Made by a program: the position numbers and the translations under genes
Notes under the pieces: generated by a model
Told to the model about the DNA's origin: nothing
Seen by the model: only the letters and a program-made list of their open reading frames with translations
Database searches by the model: none
Source: Calliopum simillimum
Lineage: Eukaryota > Arthropoda > Insecta > Diptera > Lauxaniidae
Direction of reading: 5' to 3'
Length of the DNA stretch: 64,000 nucleotides
Assembly (NCBI GenBank): GCA_951812925.1
Contig: OX638370.1
Location: 7,588,001-7,652,000, forward strand
Part shown: piece after piece, positions 23,076-34,281 of the stretch
How positions within the stretch are numbered: position 1 is the first letter of the stretch
Layout: each line of letters opens with the position of its first letter

Positions 23076-23584
23076 TTTGCAAAGGGCTAGTTTACATAGA
23101 CATTCATAATTAAAATAATCATATATTTGGTGATTATTTTAATCATGAAATAAATGAGCAAACGATGCCACGAAATCAAACAGAGTTGTGTTTTAAAATA
23201 TTTCACAAAAACAGAGTTGGGTTGTAAAATGTTTCACAATTTTTTCCTTTTGGGAGTAAAATAATACAGTTTTCGTGAAGAAATCTACGAGATGGATGAA
23301 ATAAGTGGTTAATAGCAACATAATTTGAGAGTCTATACAAAATTAACTCACAGTTTGACACAAATTTGTTGCATGAAAAAATAATACAAAAATGTATTAA
23401 AATTCATGATTATAGTTGCGCAACTATCTTGTCTGAATTGAGTTCGTATAGCAAATCTCTCGTGTGGTCGCTCACTTATGCCGCTATGTAGAATCGGATA
23501 GTTGCCCAACTATCCTGTCTGGCTCTTAATCGAGAAATTTATTAATTAAAAATAAAATTCACAGATCTTATTTTATGTCTTTTA

Positions 23585-24378
23585 GGGCCAATTTCACAGT
23601 GTGCGCTTAAGCTTTAGCTTAGCTAAACCGTTAGTGAAGCTTAAGCGGCCCTTAAGAAATTTCCAGTTTCACAGTTGACTAGCTCACATTTGTCATTAGC
23701 ATAGATACAAACCAAAAATACTGGTAAACTATTTTGACAATAAGCAACTTTGACGTAAAATATTGTTTACAATTGAAAAAGTATTTCAATAAACTTTCAA
23801 AGGAATACATTTTTTAGCTGCTTTTGGAAAAATTCACGCGCACATCGGGTTTTTGGACAAGTTTTTTATCACACTCAAGTGGGCAGAAACGAAGTCTCTC
23901 GAATAAGAGTGGAAAAAAACATTTAAGGACGTTGAATTGCCAAAAGAAGCAGAAAAATCTGCAACTGAAGTTATCGAAGGAACGGCGAAAGATAATTTCT
24001 GAAGAAAAGGTCAAGCAGTTTGGAACTTTATATGAAAACACAAAAATATTGGCCTGTATTGCAAGCATGATTCATAGGCTTGGCTATAGAAGCGTTTTAG
24101 TTTTTTGCTTTAGCATAGGAGTTTTTTATATTTGTAAATTTCAAAACAATATTCAGTTAAAATGCAAAAATTTCAAAAATACAAAAATTTCGTTTATTTA
24201 TTTTTAATTTTTATTTATGACAACGTCAATTGTGACATAAACCGTCCTAACTATTTTGAGTGTCGAAAGACAGGCGCTTAAGCGGCCCTTGAATTCAAAT
24301 AACTGTGAAAATAAAATTTTTACTTAAACTACACTCAACATATAAACTACGCTTAAGCTCACACTGTGAAATTGGCCC
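23585..24378. mobile_element. PIF/Harbinger-like element, ~0.8 kb, internally deleted
   Basis: Ends GGGCCAATTTCACAGTGTG and its complement CACACTGTGAAATTGGCCC are flanked by TTA on both sides, the 3-bp TWA duplication of PIF/Harbinger elements. GCTTAAGC words repeat just inside each end. An open frame at 23824-24207 (plus) has a basic, Lys/Ser/Glu-rich central part (SKERRKIISEEKVKQ). It could be a remnant of the DNA-binding accessory protein of this superfamily, but I recognise no domain. No nuclease is present. Confidence 0.7.
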
Positions 24379-24886
24379 TTAAACAAATAAACAAATTTAT
24401 AAATTTTTACACAAGAAAAGACTTGCTAACTTAGATAAAAAAATTTTTATTTTATCAAAGTTTTTTAAAGGGAAACTATTTGGCCGCGCTGAAGGTAAAA
24501 TTTTAAAGTCGCGTAATAATTCTTAATACTTTTTTGGCGTCGTATTAGATATGTGACTGATTTTGACCTCAAAATAATAGTTTTTTTGACTGTTAAAAAC
24601 CGTAAATTTCCGTCATTTTATATCTCTAGAAATGACTGTAAAATTTAACTGCAAAATATATTTTACTTACCTTCACAGTAGAAATAAAAATAACTGTCGA
24701 AGAACAGTCAAAAATGTATTTTCATAGAAAAATTACTATTTTTACAGTAAAAATAACTACAACTGTAAAATTCAAAATTGACTGTAAATTTTGACTGTTA
24801 CTTTACCTACAAATTTTTTTGAGTGTACGGATGACAAATCCTTGCCTCAAGTTTCACATCCTTACTAGCTAGGTTGTACAACAAAT

Positions 24887-25213
24887 TTGCTCCTTATAAG
24901 TAGGAAGCTATTTGCCTACACCTTCGTACGGAATTTCTATGCTTGCACAACCAGTTGGCGGACTTCAACTCCTATATCAACGGAAACAGCTAAAGAAGCG
25001 AATTTCCACAAAAGTTATTTCCCTATGTCTACGTACGGAATTCCTATGTATGGAAAAAGCTTAGGAAGCGAGTCTTCACAAAAACACTCCTCGAATGGTG
25101 AAAGCTATTTCCTTACGCCTTCGTACGGAGTTCCTATGTTTGCGCAACAAAACGGCACACTTCAAGTCTTATACCAACGGACACAGCATCAACAAGCGAG
25201 TCCCCGTGTGTAA
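24887..25213 (+). repeat. Three degenerate tandem units encoding SYGVPM-like phrases
   Basis: The phrase CTTCGTACGGA(A/G)T plus flanks occurs at about 24923, 25032 and 25119. Units one and three share ~100 bp, including CTATTTCCTTACGCC-like text, CACACTTCAAGTC and ACCAACGGACACAGC. Translated, units two and three are in one frame (TYGIPMYGKS, SYGVPMFAQQ), while unit one is in another, so the long open frame does not preserve the repeat in phase. This may be a decayed low-complexity gene or a noncoding tandem repeat. CAAGCGAGTCCCC recurs downstream at 25258. Confidence 0.5.
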
Positions 25214-25332
25214 ACGCACCGGATGTATGTAGTTGTGTGTTTGTGAGTGCTGATAGCCAAGCGAGTCCCCACAAACCAACTCTTGCTACAAGCAAATTCC
25301 TACAATAGCCATTACTACTACGGTTAACTTAC

Positions 25333-25458
25333 CTTTGTTTCCTCCGGTTTCGTCTGCTGTTACTGCTACTACTGCAGTTGTTGACTGCTGCTGCGATGTG
25401 TAACGCGGGACTCCTCGGGAGCGACAGACTAATTTTTCACGGAACAATTCTATATATA
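25333..25458 (-). promoter_or_regulatory. Candidate minus-strand promoter and noncoding first exon
   Basis: On the minus strand a TATATATA box (25451-25458) is followed ~27 nt later by ATTAGTCTGTCG, an initiator-like start. A CAG-rich untranslated leader of ~98 nt then ends at a consensus donor, CAAAG/GTAAGTT (exon end 25333). No downstream exon is evident, and the P450 at 12.8 kb has its own promoter. It may drive a noncoding antisense transcript, or be a retroelement LTR fragment. Confidence 0.35.
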
Positions 25459-25559
25459 CTTTTCATACTACTTGTCCACATGTTCGATCAGCTGTTTCTT
25501 GTCAAAGCCATCAACAGCTGTTTCTGACAAGACTGACGTGCCAGGGGTGACACTGGAAA

Positions 25560-26810
25560 AAATCAATGTCCTAAATTAGGTTTGTTCGCTCATTATAATA
25601 AATAACAATTCATGTCTTAAACTGAACAATTTATGACTTCATGTATTTATTGAACTTAAATAATAAAAATAAATGTAAATTCATGAAAAATAAATGAAAG
25701 GATGAAAAACTCCATAAAAAAAATAATAAAGTAAAGAAATAGAAAAATATGCTCTGCATTTGTAATGGGGAAAACGAGGTGCGCCGATTTTTACCTTTAA
25801 AATAATTCAAAAAATTCAAGATTCAAATTTACACTCTGATTTCATTTTGACGCTGAAGTCTGTATACTATCTGATTTTATCAGTGTCAAAAAAAAAAAAA
25901 AAGAACTTGGTTCTAACAAATACTTCAGTGTACTGTATTTTATATTTACAAATAAATACTTCAGGTATCACCTGCATTTTACAATTCATTGGTTATCCAA
26001 GATTGTAGTAGCATTTGTTTACTGTTCCAGAGTATTGCGAAAGTAATTGAATGGAAAGATAATTCAAAGAAATCTTTTATTTTGAAATTTGCTTTTTGTC
26101 GGTTAAGACTTTTAGGCCGCTTGCGCCTGGGATGCTGTTTATATTATCTACAAACTCTGCGTTGTTGTTTTTAAGTCATTTTATGGCCTTCATAATATTG
26201 ATCAAATGAAGTAAGTCAGTAGGCTTTATATAGCAACTACATATCAATGAATCTCTTGTAAACATATGTAAGCAAGTTAAATATATGAAATATAGTAAAA
26301 TATCATCGCATATTTCTCAATAATATCATCTACACCAAAATGGTTTACGATTATTGGGTACTATGTAGGTATATTTTTATATTTATTAATTTACAAAGAT
26401 ACCACGCATTGCTGCAGCATTTTACAAAAAAAGTGTTATTGCAATTGCGTGTGGGTGTTCCAATTTCATATGTTCAACGAAAAAAAAATTTTAAACATTT
26501 TAATTGATCAACTGGTCAAAACTGTGGTCATGGTCATAATGAATGGAACAGATAAAAAAATAAAAAAAAAAAATTCCACGTTAATTTTGCCAAAACAGCT
26601 GCTTTTGAAAAAGAATTCAGATAAATGATTGTAGTTATGATATGATACTCTTATTGGCATTCGTATAGTGGGTTTTTTTATCGAGTTCAAACTCATGATA
26701 CTCGTACATACAAATGAACAAAATGTAATTCAATTAACCTTATTAAAATGTTAAGGTTATTGAACAGTTAATATGATTTTTATAAATTGTTATTGATAAA
26801 TGACTTACTG
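25560..26810. other. Noncoding intronic DNA
   Basis: AT-rich with no recognisable element ends, RNA genes or coding domains. Short open frames here are unsupported. Confidence 0.5.
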
Positions 26811-27485
26811 TACACCGAGAAAACAATATAATTATATACATCAAAATTTGGTAATAATTAAGAAATAATATATTTGATATAGGCGAATCGAATATTTGAT
26901 TTTAGTTAATGAGCGGCATATTTGAGCAACTTTATTGGTTCAATCGTATATTTGTTAATAATTACCAAATACATATACATATCTTTGAATCTAAAGACCT
27001 TTTTTATTTTTCATTTTGACCTTCATATTAATTAGGAACTAATATGGCAATATTTACGGTGACATCATAAAATATAATATTTGTTATAAATTAAAAAAAC
27101 TCTTCTTTGAAATTTGAAAGCCACGCATTTTGTTCTTTTTTAGATGCTACTATATATTTAACAGCTGCATTTGTAACCTTGATTATTTGAGGGAACCAGA
27201 GTTAGTTGAATGTATAAGACGTTTAACAGATAACCTGGGGGAATATGTTCGAATCCCAGACCACAAAATATTGTTTTATCCCAGACATGATTTTTTTTTT
27301 AAAGTATATCAAATATTTGACCTTCACATTCATATACCATCAAACAGATATCATTTTTGGCCCAATCAACAATATTTCAAAGGCATATTAATATTTACCT
27401 AAATTTGCTAATTATTAACAAATATATTCTAGAATGTTAAATCATATATATTTCTGTCAAGGAAACCTATACTTTTCTCAGTGTA
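26811..27485. mobile_element. MITE with TACACTGAGAAAA ends and a tRNA-like centre
   Basis: TACACCGAGAAAAC at 26811 and TTTTCTCAGTGTA ending 27485 are inverted ends. The arms share TTGTTAATAATTA-type text in inverse orientation. In the centre (about 27193-27262), TTGAATGTATAAGACG and, ~45 nt later, GTTCGAATCCC have the spacing of tRNA A and B boxes. No transposase is encoded. The frame at 27130 is a reading of the centre. Confidence 0.65.
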
Positions 27486-28339
27486 GCTCAATACATAAAA
27501 GATTTCTCAAAGAATTTTTTTACGAAGAATAAATTGATCTTTAAGGCATCTTTTCTAGAAACCAAAAATATTTTTTTTGGGTAAATTAAGTATTTTCGCT
27601 GTTCGAAAAGTGGTTAGGTCCATTCAATACTTCCAGCCTCATACTTTTAGACCACTCTAAGACTTTTAAATGATTTACTGTAGTATGCGGGTCATTACCT
27701 CCTATCACCACCATCCAAAAGTGTTGCCCTGCTTATGTAATAATGTATACAACAAAAAAGCGTCTCCCGCAAAAAACTTTCGTTTGTTTACCTATTGCGC
27801 TTACTAAGCTATTCGGCTTTCTTAAGAATGTGACTTATTTTTTGCGCTCTTGCCTATCTGGAATAAAAACTTTACACTCAATAGCTCTCGCGCATTTTTT
27901 TCCAAACTATTGGTAAACTCTCTTCTGCACCTCAAAGTTTCAAGTTTCAGTAAAATAACTTTTTGCTTAGATCTGACGCTCTGAATTCATAAGGGTTCAG
28001 TTTACTCAGTTAGCTGATAAAAGCTGCAAAAACACGTTCCAAAAGATAATAAAAAAACTTATCGCAAAGTTCGAAACACGAAGCTTAGCGTATTTTGTTT
28101 GTATATATTTTTATTTTGTTTTTTGAAAATAAAGATTACAAACTACCCGTAGTAGGTATATACATCTACCCATATGCAGAATGTGTGATAATTATGGAAA
28201 ACAGTAAGAATAAAATGCCGCTGACACAATTTGGCCAAAATAGAATTTGATAAAAATAAATTAATAAACAAAAACGAAAGAATGTGGAACTAAATATGAA
28301 ATTTTGAAAAAAAAATATTTCTAACCTTTTTTGGCTCAG
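27486..28339. other. Noncoding stretch ahead of the micropeptide candidate
   Basis: No gene or element boundary recognised. It ends in the TATA-containing segment that precedes the small open frame at 28445. Confidence 0.5.
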
Positions 28340-28346
28340 TATAAAA
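28340..28346 (+). promoter_or_regulatory. TATA box upstream of the small transmembrane ORF
   Basis: TATAAAAACGCGACGCG is a strong TATA context ~105 nt upstream of the ATG at 28445, in the same orientation. A start ~30 nt downstream would give a 70-80-nt leader without an earlier ATG in good context. Confidence 0.45.
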
Positions 28347-28444
28347 ACGCGACGCGCAACAAAGAGTACGTTTTCTATTTAAAATTTATTATGTGAATAA
28401 ATTTCTTGGTGTAATTAAAATTTTCATCATAAAAAAAACCACAC

Positions 28445-28712
28445 ATGTTCCTGCTTGCAATTTTAATAGTATTTGGCATGTTATGGTTTTTCGAAACGTT
28501 CAAGAAACGAACGCAAGAACGTGACTTAGCTGACGACTTGGAACATATACGAGAAGATGCAAGTAAGCTTAAAAATATAAAGTATTGTTCAGTGTACAAT
28601 GTTCACACAGTGAGAAAATATTTTATATAAACTAATTCAAAAAAACAAAAAAAGGTTTTTGGAAGATCTGAAAAAATTTGTTTGTTCTTTAGTTGTTCAC
28701 CCTTATCAATGA
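28445..28712 (+). CDS. Candidate single-pass transmembrane micropeptide, 45 residues if spliced
   Basis: The frame begins MFLLAILIVFGMLWFFETF, a clean hydrophobic helix (residues 2-16), followed by KKR and a highly charged segment (ERDLADDLEHIREDA) that looks helical. At 28563 a consensus donor GTAAGC follows codon 39 in phase 1. An acceptor TTCTTTAG at 28692 would add IVHPYQ and a stop at 28712, removing a 130-nt intron. Unspliced, the frame runs to 28630 and 61 residues. A TATA box sits at 28340. The composition (hydrophobic helix then amphipathic charged tail) is not random AT-rich noise. I recognise no family and cannot test conservation. It lies on the same strand as Kank, inside its first long intron, and is out of phase as an exon of it. 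Confidence 0.4.
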
Positions 28713-28809
28713 ACTCAATTTGGATTCATACTTCTTTTTTAAGTAGTTTATCTGCTTTCAGAGCAAAACTTTTCCAAAAGGATCAGCTAATTGCTGATTC
28801 TACAACTCT

Positions 28810-30070
28810 CTCCAACATTTCCCCTTTGAACGTATTTCTGCTGCGATCATTTTCGATGTCTTTCATTGTCTTCTCTCTTAAAAAATACTTAAATTCTTTA
28901 TTTCACACATTCGCGCTATTTTCTTTCATACGTTATTTTTTCTCGCACGATACTTTCTGCCACGATTCTAAAATTTTTATGATTTTTCTGTAATGAGATA
29001 TTTTATTGTATGCTTTATTTCTCTCATACGATATTTTCTCTCAACCAATATTTTCTTCCACAGTTCTATAATTTTTTATAATATTTCTTTCATGAGATTT
29101 TCTCTTGCGATATTTTTTCTTCCACAATACTTTTCCCAACGATTCTAAAATTTTTATGATTTTTTGTAATGTGATATTTTATTTCATGCTATATTTTCTC
29201 TCATACTGTATTTTTTCTCAACCAATATTCATTCCCTCCCAAGATTCTAAAATTTTTTATGAGATATTTTATCTCATTCTTTATTTTCTCTCATCCAATA
29301 TTTTCTCTCAAGCAATATGTTCCCTCACGATCCTAAATTTTTTTATATTTCTTCTATTATGAGATATTTTTCTCATGCAATGTTTTCTCTCATGTGATAT
29401 TTTTTCCCCTATTCTATAATTTTATCTAATTTTTCTATCATGAGAATTTTTCTCGCGCTATTTTTTTCATATGATTTTTTTTTTTGGAAGGTAATTTTTC
29501 CAACGGTTTTAAAATTTTTATTTATGGGATATTTTATTTCATGCTTTATTTTCTGTTACACGATATTTTCTCTCAACCACTATTTTCTCCCAGTATTCTA
29601 AATTTTTTTATAATATTTCAATTATTAGATATCTCTCCTCGCGTTATTTTTCTCATACGATGTTTTCTCTCATGCTATATTTCTTCCACAGATTCTTAAA
29701 TTTTTTCTAATGTTTCTCCTATGAGATATTTGATCTCATGCTTTATTTTCTCTCATCCAATATTTTCTCCCAAGCAATATGTGTTCTCACGATCATAATA
29801 TTTTTTAGATTTCTTGTATCATGAGATATTTTGTCTTGTGTTAATTTCTCTCTTGCGATATTTTCTCCCACGATTCTAAAATTTTTTATAATTTTTCTAT
29901 CATAGTATATTTGCTATCGCATTATATAAAATTTTTATAATTTTTATCTATTATGAGATTTTCTCTCATGCGACATTTTCTCTCTAGCAATATTTTTTCC
30001 TATGATTCTAAAATTATCGACAATTTTACTATCATGAAATATATTATATGCATCACATTTTTTCTCATGC
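28810..30070. repeat. Array 1 of the CTCATGAGATATTTTC repeat
   Basis: Degenerate units of the type TTTTCTCTCATGCGATATTTTCTC follow one another every ~20-60 bp, mixed with CACGATTCTAAAATTTTTAT phrases. Units contain the palindrome CTCATGAG or variants. Open frames at 28682, 29105, 29484 and 29944 are readings of the array. The same unit returns at 32305-33710 and 36075-36550. Confidence 0.8.
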
Positions 30071-30132
30071 GGTATTTTCCCCATGGTTGAGCCACATTGT
30101 ACATACACTTTATGGCAACATACCAAAACGCA

Positions 30133-31095
30133 CACGGTGCTCTTGAACAGTCGATAGGTTTTTTGGCTATGTGGAGAAAATCTGTGAATGGGGTTTCATT
30201 TGTATTAGTTTAGTGGTCTGGAAAATGCAAACCCCGAAATCGTAGCTGATCATCCCCGCGAAATATCGCAAAAATACATATCCCATATAAAATAAAAAAA
30301 ATTCAGAAAAAAAAAACGCAACAAACAAACATAAAAATAGTTCTTTCTAATTTATTTTGCAATGCTGAATCCGAATCCAGCCCTAAACTTTCTGTATCTT
30401 ATACGGTTTTTGAGATATCTTAGCCTAAACAAGGAAAAAAAGCTGACGCTATGTTTTATTGTTGTGTTTTGGAGCTATATAGCAGGACGTATATCCGTAA
30501 ATTCTGATGCAGAAATGGAAAGCTTTAATCAATCTTTTAAACCTAATTGAAATAATGTCGATATCTTTATTTTTCTCGGAGATATCCTAACCTAAAAAGT
30601 TAAAAAAGTGCAAAAAACGTGTTTTGTCATTATTTCAGTCTACGATATTTCAGAGAAAAATTAAGCTATTTACATAATTTAAATGCGGTTTTAAGGAAAA
30701 GGATTGTTACTTTTAGATAATGTATCAAATTTTGCGTATGAATGTTCTATATCCTTGTTATATAGCTTCAAAATATAGCAAAAACGGTATTTTTTCCTTG
30801 TTTAGGCTAAGATATCTCAAAAATTGTATGAGATATAGCAATTTTAAGGCCGGATTCAGATTCAGCATTGCAAAACACATTAAATATAACTATTTTTATA
30901 TTTGTTTGTTGCGTTTTCAATCCGATATTTTTTTTTTTTATATGAGATATGTATTTTTGCGATATTTCGCGGGGATGATCAGCTACGATTTCGGGGTTTG
31001 CATTTTCCAGACCACTAAACTAATACAAATGAAACCCCATTCACAGATTTTCTCCACATAGCCAAAAAACCTATCGACTGTTCAAGAGCACCGTG
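30133..31095. mobile_element. Long palindromic foldback element, 963 bp, CGCA-flanked
   Basis: Left end CACGGTGCTCTTGAACAGTC (30133) and right end GACTGTTCAAGAGCACCGTG (31095) are perfect inverted repeats. CGCA lies on each outer side (30129-30132 and 31096-31099). The arms stay complementary almost to the centre: GGGTTTCATTTGTATTAGTT against its reverse complement near 31035, AAATCGTAGCTGATCATCCC against 30985, and TGAGATATCTTAGCCTAAAC against 30815. No protein is encoded; the frames at 30362 and 30720 are arm readings. A transcript would fold into a hairpin of ~450 bp. Confidence 0.9.
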
Positions 31096-31099
31096 CGCA

Positions 31100-32304
31100 A
31101 GAGTTACTATCAAACATCTTAAGCTTTGCAGCTCTTGCACAGACAATTTTTTTTCAGTGCATTCTTGCACACTTAAGAAAAACAAAAAAAAAATTTAAAA
31201 TGCTGACAGGTAGAAGTGATCTTCTTCGCTTATCTCAAGTGGAGCAGCATTGCCAATGCAGTACCAAACTGCTGCTGAAGCGAATTTCTTGGAATCGCAA
31301 GAGCGAAAAAGCATCAGATTTTTATTTTTAGGGTGTAGTCGTCTGCGGTTTTATCTTATATACTTGTACGTCTTCTTCTAGTCTGCGCTTGGTCTCATTT
31401 TTCTTTATCTGTTGGTCTGACTGTTGTGTCTTCTACGGTTTCATTTCTCTAATTTAGCATTTTTATCATTTCTGCCAGTCCCCATAATAATTCATTGCGC
31501 GTTGCCGCCTTTTAAGAGCTTTTGGAAAGCAGGTGTGGTTGCTTTATAATGATTTTCTATGCCAAAAAAAGTCAGTCGGCAAAAAAAAAAAACAAAAACT
31601 TTATCTAACGTACATACATATAGTATACATATATTGCTTTGATTTAACAACAAAAGGTAATAAAAGCCAAATGTTGTTTTATGGCTAAACCATTTCAAGA
31701 AAGCAACAAACGCGGATACAAGTGATTTGAAGATGCGCTAAGAAATTCATGGAATTGCTATTTGATCTTTGTTTCAAATGACCTTGCAATTTATATTTGT
31801 TGGTAGTTTTTTTTTAGCTTTAAGACATTTGATGAATTGATAAAAGTAAAATTTAAATACCGGCAATTAATTAAAGTTTCTGGGTGTTCTCTGTCTATAC
31901 CTTGAAGCGTAAAGGTTTATAATTTGTTTTTTGTTTAAGCCTTAGTGTACAAAATCACTTAAATAAAGCTTGAAAACCAACACTTATAAAGTGGGCTTTT
32001 TAGTAGATTTGTTTCTTGAAATTGCACCACTTTTTTTTCCAGCGGCAGCCAATTTTACAGCTGATAGCTCATTTTTGCTCAGTTTCAATGTTTGTTTAAT
32101 CATGCAAATATTTACAACGGAAAAACACTTGTAAATTGTGGAATTTTATTTTTTAGAATTGCTTTAGCATACAAGTTTGTTCGACGATTAACCTTAGTTC
32201 CATCTCGGTGGCTTTGTCAACAAGCGAAACTTCGAACTAAAATGCAAAATTCTAAGACAGTTTGGTGAGAAAGTCAGTTCCTTGTAAAAAAATATTCTAA
32301 TTTT
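31100..32304. other. Noncoding intronic DNA
   Basis: No gene or element recognised. Near 31370 there is a short pyrimidine-rich CTTCTTCTAGTCTGCG stretch. The minus-strand frame at 31492-31698 has no support. Confidence 0.5.
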
Positions 32305-33710
32305 TTCTTAATCTCAAATTTTTTCTGTCATGAGATATTTTCTCTCATGCGATATTTTTTCTCATGCGATATTTTCTCTCATGAGATGTTTTCTCTCATG
32401 ACATAAAAATTTTCAAATTTTTCATAAAATTCGATTTTTTGTTCAACAATTATCTTTAAAATTTTTGAATGTCAATTTATATGACAGAATCTTTCTGCAA
32501 TACATGAAAGCCTTGTAATAACAAAGTATTTTTTATTTGTAAGGTTCACAAATAAATGTTTCAAATGTGAAATCCTAAGTTGCTTAGTTTGTCTAAGAAA
32601 TTACTTTCGCGCAGTTCACTTCTAGCCTTGCTTAGAATGCAGCTAAGTACTAAAATTCGCCTGGCACTTTTTCTTTATAAGATATTTTACCTCTACCTCT
32701 GTTTATTTATTAATTTTCTTTTTGATGTAAAATTTGCATAAAATATCGTTATTTTTAATGATAATTCTTTGCGAAACTTGCAATTTTTTATCTTGACCGA
32801 AGCGCCACCATGGCAGTTGCTTCAATGTTTCATTCATGACTGCTTTGATTTCTGCTTACTTCATAGGGGTGGTGAAAAAAACGATACATCGATTTTAATG
32901 TGAATCATTATACTACAGTGCGGACAAGAAAGTCTGTTTTACTGGAAAAAAATGTTGTAATGAAAAATTTTATTAAAAAAAAAATCTCCCATGAAATATT
33001 TTTCTCGCATGAGACTTTTTCTCTCATTAGATATTTTCTCTCATGTAATATTTTCTCTTATGCAATATTTCCACCCAGAATATTTATTTCTTCCATAAAA
33101 TATTTTCTCATGAGATTTTCTTTAACTTCCGTTATATTTTTGCGTACATATCATATCACAAAATTCTCTATGTGCCGATGAAAATTTACATTACTTCGAC
33201 TATTAACTGACAAGAAGGTCCGTTTTACTGGAAAAAATGTTTTTTTGCTTAGTTTTTTTTCTCATTCTCGAATGAAATATTTTCTTAAAAAAGAAAAAAA
33301 TTCTCACATGAGATGTTTTTCTCTCTTGTAATGTTTTCTCTTATGTTAAATTTTCTCTCTCAAAATATTTTGTCCCAAAATATTTTTTCTCCCTTGAAAT
33401 GTTTTCTCATGAGATATTGTTTTTAAACTTTCGTAAGACTTTTGCGTATCATATTACAAAATTCGGTATGTGAGAGTGAAAATTAACAATACTTTGGCTA
33501 TATAATTTTTTTTCTCATATTTTTCTCGCATAAGATATTAGCATAAAAAAAAAAATAAAATTCTGACACGAAATATTTTTCTCGCATGAGATATTTTTCT
33601 CGCATGAGACTTTTTCTCTCACGAGATATTTTCTTTCATGTTATATTTTCTCTCGTGAAATATATTCTCTCAGAATATTTTTTTTTCTTAAAATATTTTC
33701 TCACAGTGAA
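32305..33710. repeat. Arrays 2-4 of the CTCATGAGATATTTTC repeat
   Basis: Clusters at 32320-32410, 32985-33125 and 33290-33710 have the same unit as array 1, in the same orientation, separated by unrelated text. Two clusters follow a shared lead-in (GTCTGTTTTACTGGAAAAAA at 32932, GTCCGTTTTACTGGAAAAAA at 33219), so part of the region is itself duplicated. Confidence 0.75.
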
Positions 33711-34042
33711 AATTAACAATACATCAGACAATCGATACATTTCGCACAATGCCCAGCATCTCCATTTCCGTTCATTCATGCAGAAATTTTATTATTTATT
33801 TACATTTTGCACACAATCGTTTTGGCAAGCCAGCAAGCAAGCGCTCTACACAAACGCAAACAGAATGGGATGGATGGATGCCCATGTTGCAGCTGCATTG
33901 TGTGGCTGCAGCGGCGCATGCGCGCATTTCCATAAACAATTTTTCTTTATACTTTTTAACTGATATTTAATTTGGCATTCAACGTTAACTTAACTGTCCT
34001 GTGTTCTTTCTTTTTCATTTCTTTTGTCTTTCAACGCTGTAG

Positions 34043-34281
34043 GTCGTTTACTATGCTCGTCGTCGTCGAATGTGCGCAGCTGCAGCTGTTGTCCGTATGG
34101 CTATCACATCGATTTAGATTTTGTGCGGTATTGTGAAGCTTTAGCCAATGCAAAACCATCGGAGGAGCAATTGCGACGACGCAGCAGACGTCGTTCTCGT
34201 AAATCAATGGAATTTATGCTTGGATTGGATAGCCTCTTTGATCAATGGGATGCCGCAGAACGGGTGCAAATGGTGCCAGAG
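34043..34281 (+). CDS. Kank: Kank exon with the KN motif
   Basis: Kank proteins sit at the rim of focal adhesions and muscle attachment sites, where the KN motif binds the talin rod and links adhesions to cortical microtubules. This 239-nt exon (acceptor TGTAG, donor GTGAGT) encodes CPYGYHIDLDFVRYCEAL, matching the family's PYGF-x-LDLDFVKY signature. A basic patch follows (LRRRSRRRSRKSMEF), then LDSLFDQWDAAERVQ. The exon enters needing one base from upstream and leaves in phase 0, so it joins GAGCCCGATTC at 37087 without a break. It is flanked on both sides by CTCATGAGATATTTTC arrays. Assignment from the KN motif is firm. Confidence 0.93.

Larger units (their letters stand above)
20539..24825. 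mobile_element. TA-flanked TIR element with ACTGTA/ACAGTA subterminal repeats, composite 4.3 kb
   Basis: CACTCAAAAAAAT at 20539 and ATTTTTTTGAGTG ending at 24825 are perfect inverted ends, each flanked by TA (20537-20538, 24826-24827). About 250-300 bp inside each end is full of short CTGTAA, ACAGTA and GACTGT words in both orientations, as in elements whose transposase binds subterminal repeats. The middle holds a foldback element, an intron-bearing Neuroglian pseudogene fragment and a Harbinger-like element. No transposase for the outer ends is visible, so it is non-autonomous or gutted. It is also possible that two shorter elements of one family frame the region. Confidence 0.7.

Noticed and set aside
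28682..29699. Several Phe/Ser-rich hydrophobic frames in a row
   Set aside because: They overlap array 1 and change frame with unit spacing; no membrane protein family fits.
28810..30070. CRISPR-like array of spaced repeats
   Set aside because: Units are degenerate, spacing is irregular, there are no cas genes and the DNA is clearly eukaryotic.
30362..31061. Two frames of 62 and 113 codons
   Set aside because: They lie in the two arms of the foldback element and are partly complementary to each other.
33586..33963. 125-codon frame ending near the KN exon, considered as an upstream extension of the exon
   Set aside because: The first part is repeat array and it stops before the acceptor at 34042; the exon boundary is clear.
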